Positions 7,876 through 9,409 of a DNA stretch of 9,409 nucleotides are shown piece by piece. The notes under the pieces are model-generated. The model was not told where the DNA came from, did not search any database, and saw only the letters and a list, made by a program, of their open reading frames with translations. Position numbers and translations under genes: made by a program. Source of the DNA: DASVNK01 sp964478815. Its GTDB lineage: Bacteria > Verrucomicrobiota > Verrucomicrobiia > Limisphaerales > SXQI01. The DNA is taken from contig CAYZKY010000201.1 in the NCBI GenBank assembly GCA_964478815.1, forward strand, positions 1 to 9,409. The letters run 5' to 3'. Position 1 is the first letter of the stretch. Each line of letters starts with the position of its first letter.

Positions 7876-7879
7876 TCGG
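7842..7879 (+). repeat. 19-bp tandem direct repeat over the TPR gene start
   Basis: Two adjacent near-identical 19-base units, 7842-7860 and 7861-7879, both beginning TTTTGGTGGT and then AACAT after a one-base difference. On the minus strand each unit supplies an ATG (7857 and 7875), followed by TTACCACCAAAA or TTGACCACCAAAA. The duplication therefore gives the TPR lipoprotein two alternative start codons six codons apart, yielding MLPPKG before MLTTK. Confidence 0.75.
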
Positions 7880-7934
7880 GGCTTTGCGCGTCAAGAAACC
7901 TGCGAATTTCGCGACCGCATCGGAGTCCAATTTC
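7876..7934. promoter_or_regulatory. divergent control region of the TPR and DUF362 genes
   Basis: The 59 bases between the two divergent start codons must carry, or overlap, the promoters of both genes if each is transcribed from here. On the minus strand a TTGACG (7889-7894) matches a -35 box in five of six positions, but the sequence 17 bases further (TACCAC, 7866-7871) is a poor -10 and would place transcription start almost on the ATG at 7857. I found no good plus-strand promoter boxes. GGAG at 7922-7925 is a plausible ribosome binding site for the GTG at 7935. The control role is inferred from position. Confidence 0.35.
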
Positions 7935-8996
7935 GTGGTGAAGCGATCGAGATTTTTGGTCCGGAATCTGCCGCTGCTGGCCCTGCTGCTGGCCGCCGGC
8001 GCGCGGGCGCTCGCCGAGGTTCAGCCGTTGGCCGAGCCCGCGCGCCACCCCGGCCGGATCCTCCGGGTCGAAAACCGCTCCGCCACCATCGCCTATACCC
8101 CTCAACCGGCCGCCCTGGTCCGCATGATGCGTGAAGGCCTCCTCCGCTACACCGGGCAGCCCACCCTCCGCCAAGCCTGGGAAAGCCTGCGCGTGACTCC
8201 GCAGGAAACCGTCGGCATCAAAGTTCACTCCGCCCCCGGCGCGAACAGCGGCACCCGCCCCGCCGTCGCCGCCGCGATGGTCGAGTCGCTGCTGGAAGCG
8301 GGCGTGCCCGCGCGGCAAATCGTCATCTGGGACCGCCGCCTCGGAGAACTGCGGCTGGCCGGCTTTTTCGAACTGGCGGAAAAATACGGAGTCAAGATCG
8401 CCGGCAGCCAGGAGGAAGGCTACGATCCCGCGGTGGCCTACGAAACCCCGTTGCTCGGCCGCCTCGTTTACGGCGATCTCGAATTCGGACGCAAGGGCGA
8501 AGGCATCGGACGCAAGTCGTACGTCTCCAAACTCCTCACGCAGCGCCTCACTCGCGTCATCACGCTCACTCCCCTGCTCAACCATAATCTGGCTGGCGTT
8601 TCCGGTGTATTCTGGGGACTTTGCTTCGGCAGCATCGACAACCTGCTTCGCTTCGAGCTCGATACCGACCGGCTGGCCAATGCCCTGCCCGAAATTTACG
8701 CCCTGCCCGAAGTGGGCGACAAAGTGGTCCTGAACGTCGTCGATGCCTTGATCTGCCAGTACCAAGGCGAGGAACGCACCCTGCTCCACTACTCGGCGGC
8801 CCTCAATCAGCTCTGGTTCAGCCAGGACCCCGTGGCCGTCGATGTTCTCGGCATTCAGGAACTCCAACGGCAACGACGCCAGTCCGGTATTGCCGAGGCC
8901 AGGGTCAACCTCGCCATTTACGAAAACGGTTCCATCCTCGACCTCGGCGCCGCCGACCCCGCCCAATTCCGCATCGAACGCCTCGATCTGGAGTGA
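7935..8996 (+). CDS. exported DUF362-family protein
   Basis: A 353-residue protein. I chose the GTG at 7935 because GGAG lies 9 bases upstream and the product then begins with a clean Sec signal peptide: VVKRSRFLVR, a Leu/Ala core, and a likely cut after ALA at 25-27. An earlier TTG at 7863 would add a prefix that spoils this signal. The mature part fits DUF362: VGIKVHSAPG (93-102), an alanine-rich helix with SLLEAGVPARQIVIWDRR (118-135), HNLAGVSGVFWGLCFGSIDN (217-236), and QDPVAVDVLGIQEL (297-310), where DUF362 proteins have a D-x-V-A-x-D motif. DUF362 domains are sometimes joined to 4Fe-4S ferredoxin domains, but this protein has only two cysteines (230, 274) and no cluster motif. The biochemical role of the family is not established. 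It stands divergent to the TPR lipoprotein gene and upstream of the tRNA operon. Confidence 0.87.
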   Translation: MVKRSRFLVRNLPLLALLLAAGARALAEVQPLAEPARHPGRILRVENRSATIAYTPQPAALVRMMREGLLRYTGQPTLRQAWESLRVTPQETVGIKVHSAPGANSGTRPAVAAAMVESLLEAGVPARQIVIWDRRLGELRLAGFFELAEKYGVKIAGSQEEGYDPAVAYETPLLGRLVYGDLEFGRKGEGIGRKSYVSKLLTQRLTRVITLTPLLNHNLAGVSGVFWGLCFGSIDNLLRFELDTDRLANALPEIYALPEVGDKVVLNVVDALICQYQGEERTLLHYSAALNQLWFSQDPVAVDVLGIQELQRQRRQSGIAEARVNLAIYENGSILDLGAADPAQFRIERLDLE

Positions 8997-9013
8997 TGCT
9001 GGAGGTTCGGATT

Positions 9014-9060
9014 CCGGCCGGGCGCGCACTCTGCGGCCGGCGGCATTTCTGCCGACTCTT
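9014..9060 (+). terminator. possible terminator behind the DUF362 gene
   Basis: Two consecutive hairpins follow the DUF362 stop codon. The first pairs CCGGCCG (9014-9020) with CGGCCGG (9034-9040) over a 13-base loop. The second pairs CGGCA (9041-9045) with TGCCG (9050-9054) over a TTTC loop. The following bases, ACTCTTTCT, are pyrimidine-rich but do not form a proper T-run, so intrinsic termination would be weak. Confidence 0.4.
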
Positions 9061-9080
9061 TCTCGCCAGGACCTTTTTAC

Positions 9081-9111
9081 TTGAAAAACAATCGACGCTG
9101 GCGGATATATG
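9081..9111 (+). promoter_or_regulatory. likely tRNA operon promoter
   Basis: TTGAAA at 9081-9086 matches the sigma-70 -35 consensus in five of six positions. A GATATATG stretch at 9104-9111 offers a -10 box: GATATA after a 17-base spacer, or TATATG (four of six matches) after 19 bases. The first base of tRNA-Glu is about 21-26 bases further on, a usual distance for a tRNA leader. The local drop in GC content supports the call. Confidence 0.5.
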
Positions 9112-9131
9112 GAGCCCGGCAGCGCCGCGAC

Positions 9132-9207
9132 GACCCTATCGTCTAGAGGCCTAGGACATCGCCCTTTCACGGCGGTAACACGGGTTCGAATCCCGTTGGG
9201 GGCACCA
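9132..9207 (+). tRNA. tRNA-Glu (UUC) with encoded CCA
   Basis: A 76-base cloverleaf including 3' CCA. Anticodon stem TCGCC (9159-9163) pairs with GGCGG (9171-9175) around the loop CTTTCAC, anticodon TTC at 9166-9168. T-stem ACGGG (9080+100 to 9184) pairs with CCCGT (9192-9196) around TTCGAAT. The D-arm GTCTAGAGGCCTAGGAC is typical of bacterial tRNA-Glu. The acceptor is imperfect: GACCCTA (9132-9138) faces TGGGGGC (9197-9203), giving an A-G mismatch at the second pair and a U-G wobble at the sixth. The discriminator is A9204 and CCA (9205-9207) is in the DNA. The identity is clear; whether the tRNA is fully functional is open because of the mismatch. Confidence 0.9.
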
Positions 9208-9250
9208 GAGGCAACACGCAGTACAAGAAGTAACGGCTTTGATTTATCAA

Positions 9251-9324
9251 GGCCCGGTAGCGCAGTTGGTTAGCGCGCCGCCCTGTCACGGCGGAGGTCG
9301 CGGGTTCAAGTCCCGTCCGGGTCG
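9251..9324 (+). tRNA. tRNA-Asp (GUC)
   Basis: A 74-base cloverleaf up to the discriminator G9324. The acceptor GGCCCGG (9251-9257) pairs with CCGGGTC (9317-9323) with one G-U wobble. D-stem GCGC/GCGC encloses AGTTGGTTA. Anticodon stem CCGCC (9278-9282) pairs with GGCGG (9290-9294) around CTGTCAC, anticodon GTC at 9285-9287. The T-stem GCGGG/CCCGT encloses TTCAAGT. The bases after the discriminator are CGA, so CCA is not encoded and must be added by a nucleotidyltransferase, unlike the tRNA-Glu 43 bases upstream. The two are probably co-transcribed. Confidence 0.95.
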
Positions 9325-9326
9325 CG

Positions 9327-9362
9327 AAAGTAGAGAGTGTCCACACGCTCTCTACTTTTTTT
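9327..9362 (+). terminator. intrinsic terminator of the tRNA operon
   Basis: A near-perfect hairpin beginning two bases after the tRNA-Asp discriminator. AAAGTAGAGAGTGT (9327-9340) pairs with ACGCTCTCTACTTT (9345-9358), 14 pairs with one T-G wobble, over a CCAC loop. Seven T follow from 9356. This is a textbook Rho-independent terminator. Confidence 0.92.
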
Positions 9363-9409
9363 AAAGTACGACCACAATTTAATATCGAAAATTAAATATT
9401 GGCTCGGTA
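9363..9409. other. AT-rich edge with small inverted repeat
   Basis: The final 47 bases are strongly AT-rich compared with the rest of the window. They contain an inverted repeat: ATTTAAT (9377-9383) with ATTAAAT (9391-9397) around ATCGAAA. This could be part of a promoter for a gene beyond the window or an operator-like site. No reading frame begins here. Confidence 0.3.

Noticed and set aside
7851..9170. 439-codon minus-strand ORF opposite the DUF362 gene and tRNA-Glu
   Set aside because: It overlaps a recognisable DUF362 protein with a signal peptide and runs through a tRNA gene, so it is very unlikely to be real.

Overview
The window is GC-rich and has protein-coding genes with few Shine-Dalgarno sequences. 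Its largest gene begins with an LEPR-XLL motif, an N-terminal signature known mainly from very large proteins of Verrucomicrobiota and Planctomycetota. Together with a long TPR lipoprotein and an exported DUF362 protein, this points to a chromosomal segment of a Verrucomicrobiota/Planctomycetota (PVC) bacterium. This placement is inferred from family knowledge, not from a search.

Layout: (1) 1-327 has no convincing gene. It holds a doubtful small ORF with a good ribosome binding site, then a T-rich stretch just before the first solid gene. (2) 328-5808 (+) encodes an 1826-residue LEPR-XLL surface or exported protein. It carries two P (proprotein-convertase-type) domains, PPC-like beta domains, and ten cadherin-like repeats of about 103 residues. 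(3) 5869-7875 (-), convergent with the first gene, encodes a lipoprotein with six N-terminal TPRs, a roughly 250-residue Pro/Ala-rich linker and a second TPR block. (4) 7935-8996 (+), divergent from the TPR gene, encodes an exported DUF362-family protein. (5) 9081-9362 is a small stable-RNA operon: promoter-like boxes, tRNA-Glu(UUC), tRNA-Asp(GUC) and a strong intrinsic terminator. The last 50 bases are markedly AT-rich.

The three proteins all look destined for the envelope: one large LEPR-XLL protein, one lipoprotein scaffold and one Sec-exported protein. Nothing in the sequence shows that they act together. The TPR and DUF362 genes share only a short divergent control region.

The most striking structure is in the big gene. 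Its ten cadherin-like repeats are not equivalent but form five alternating B-A pairs. From the third repeat on, the pair period is exactly 621 bp without indels. B repeats keep the LDFE and D-x-N-D/E-x-P type calcium-ligand motifs; A repeats have replaced both. Equivalent repeats keep their protein sequence while synonymous sites have diverged heavily, so this looks like an old array held by selection. Upstream of the array, one P domain appears to be inserted inside a PPC-like domain. I do not see a defence system, CRISPR array, transposon or other recognisable mobile element.
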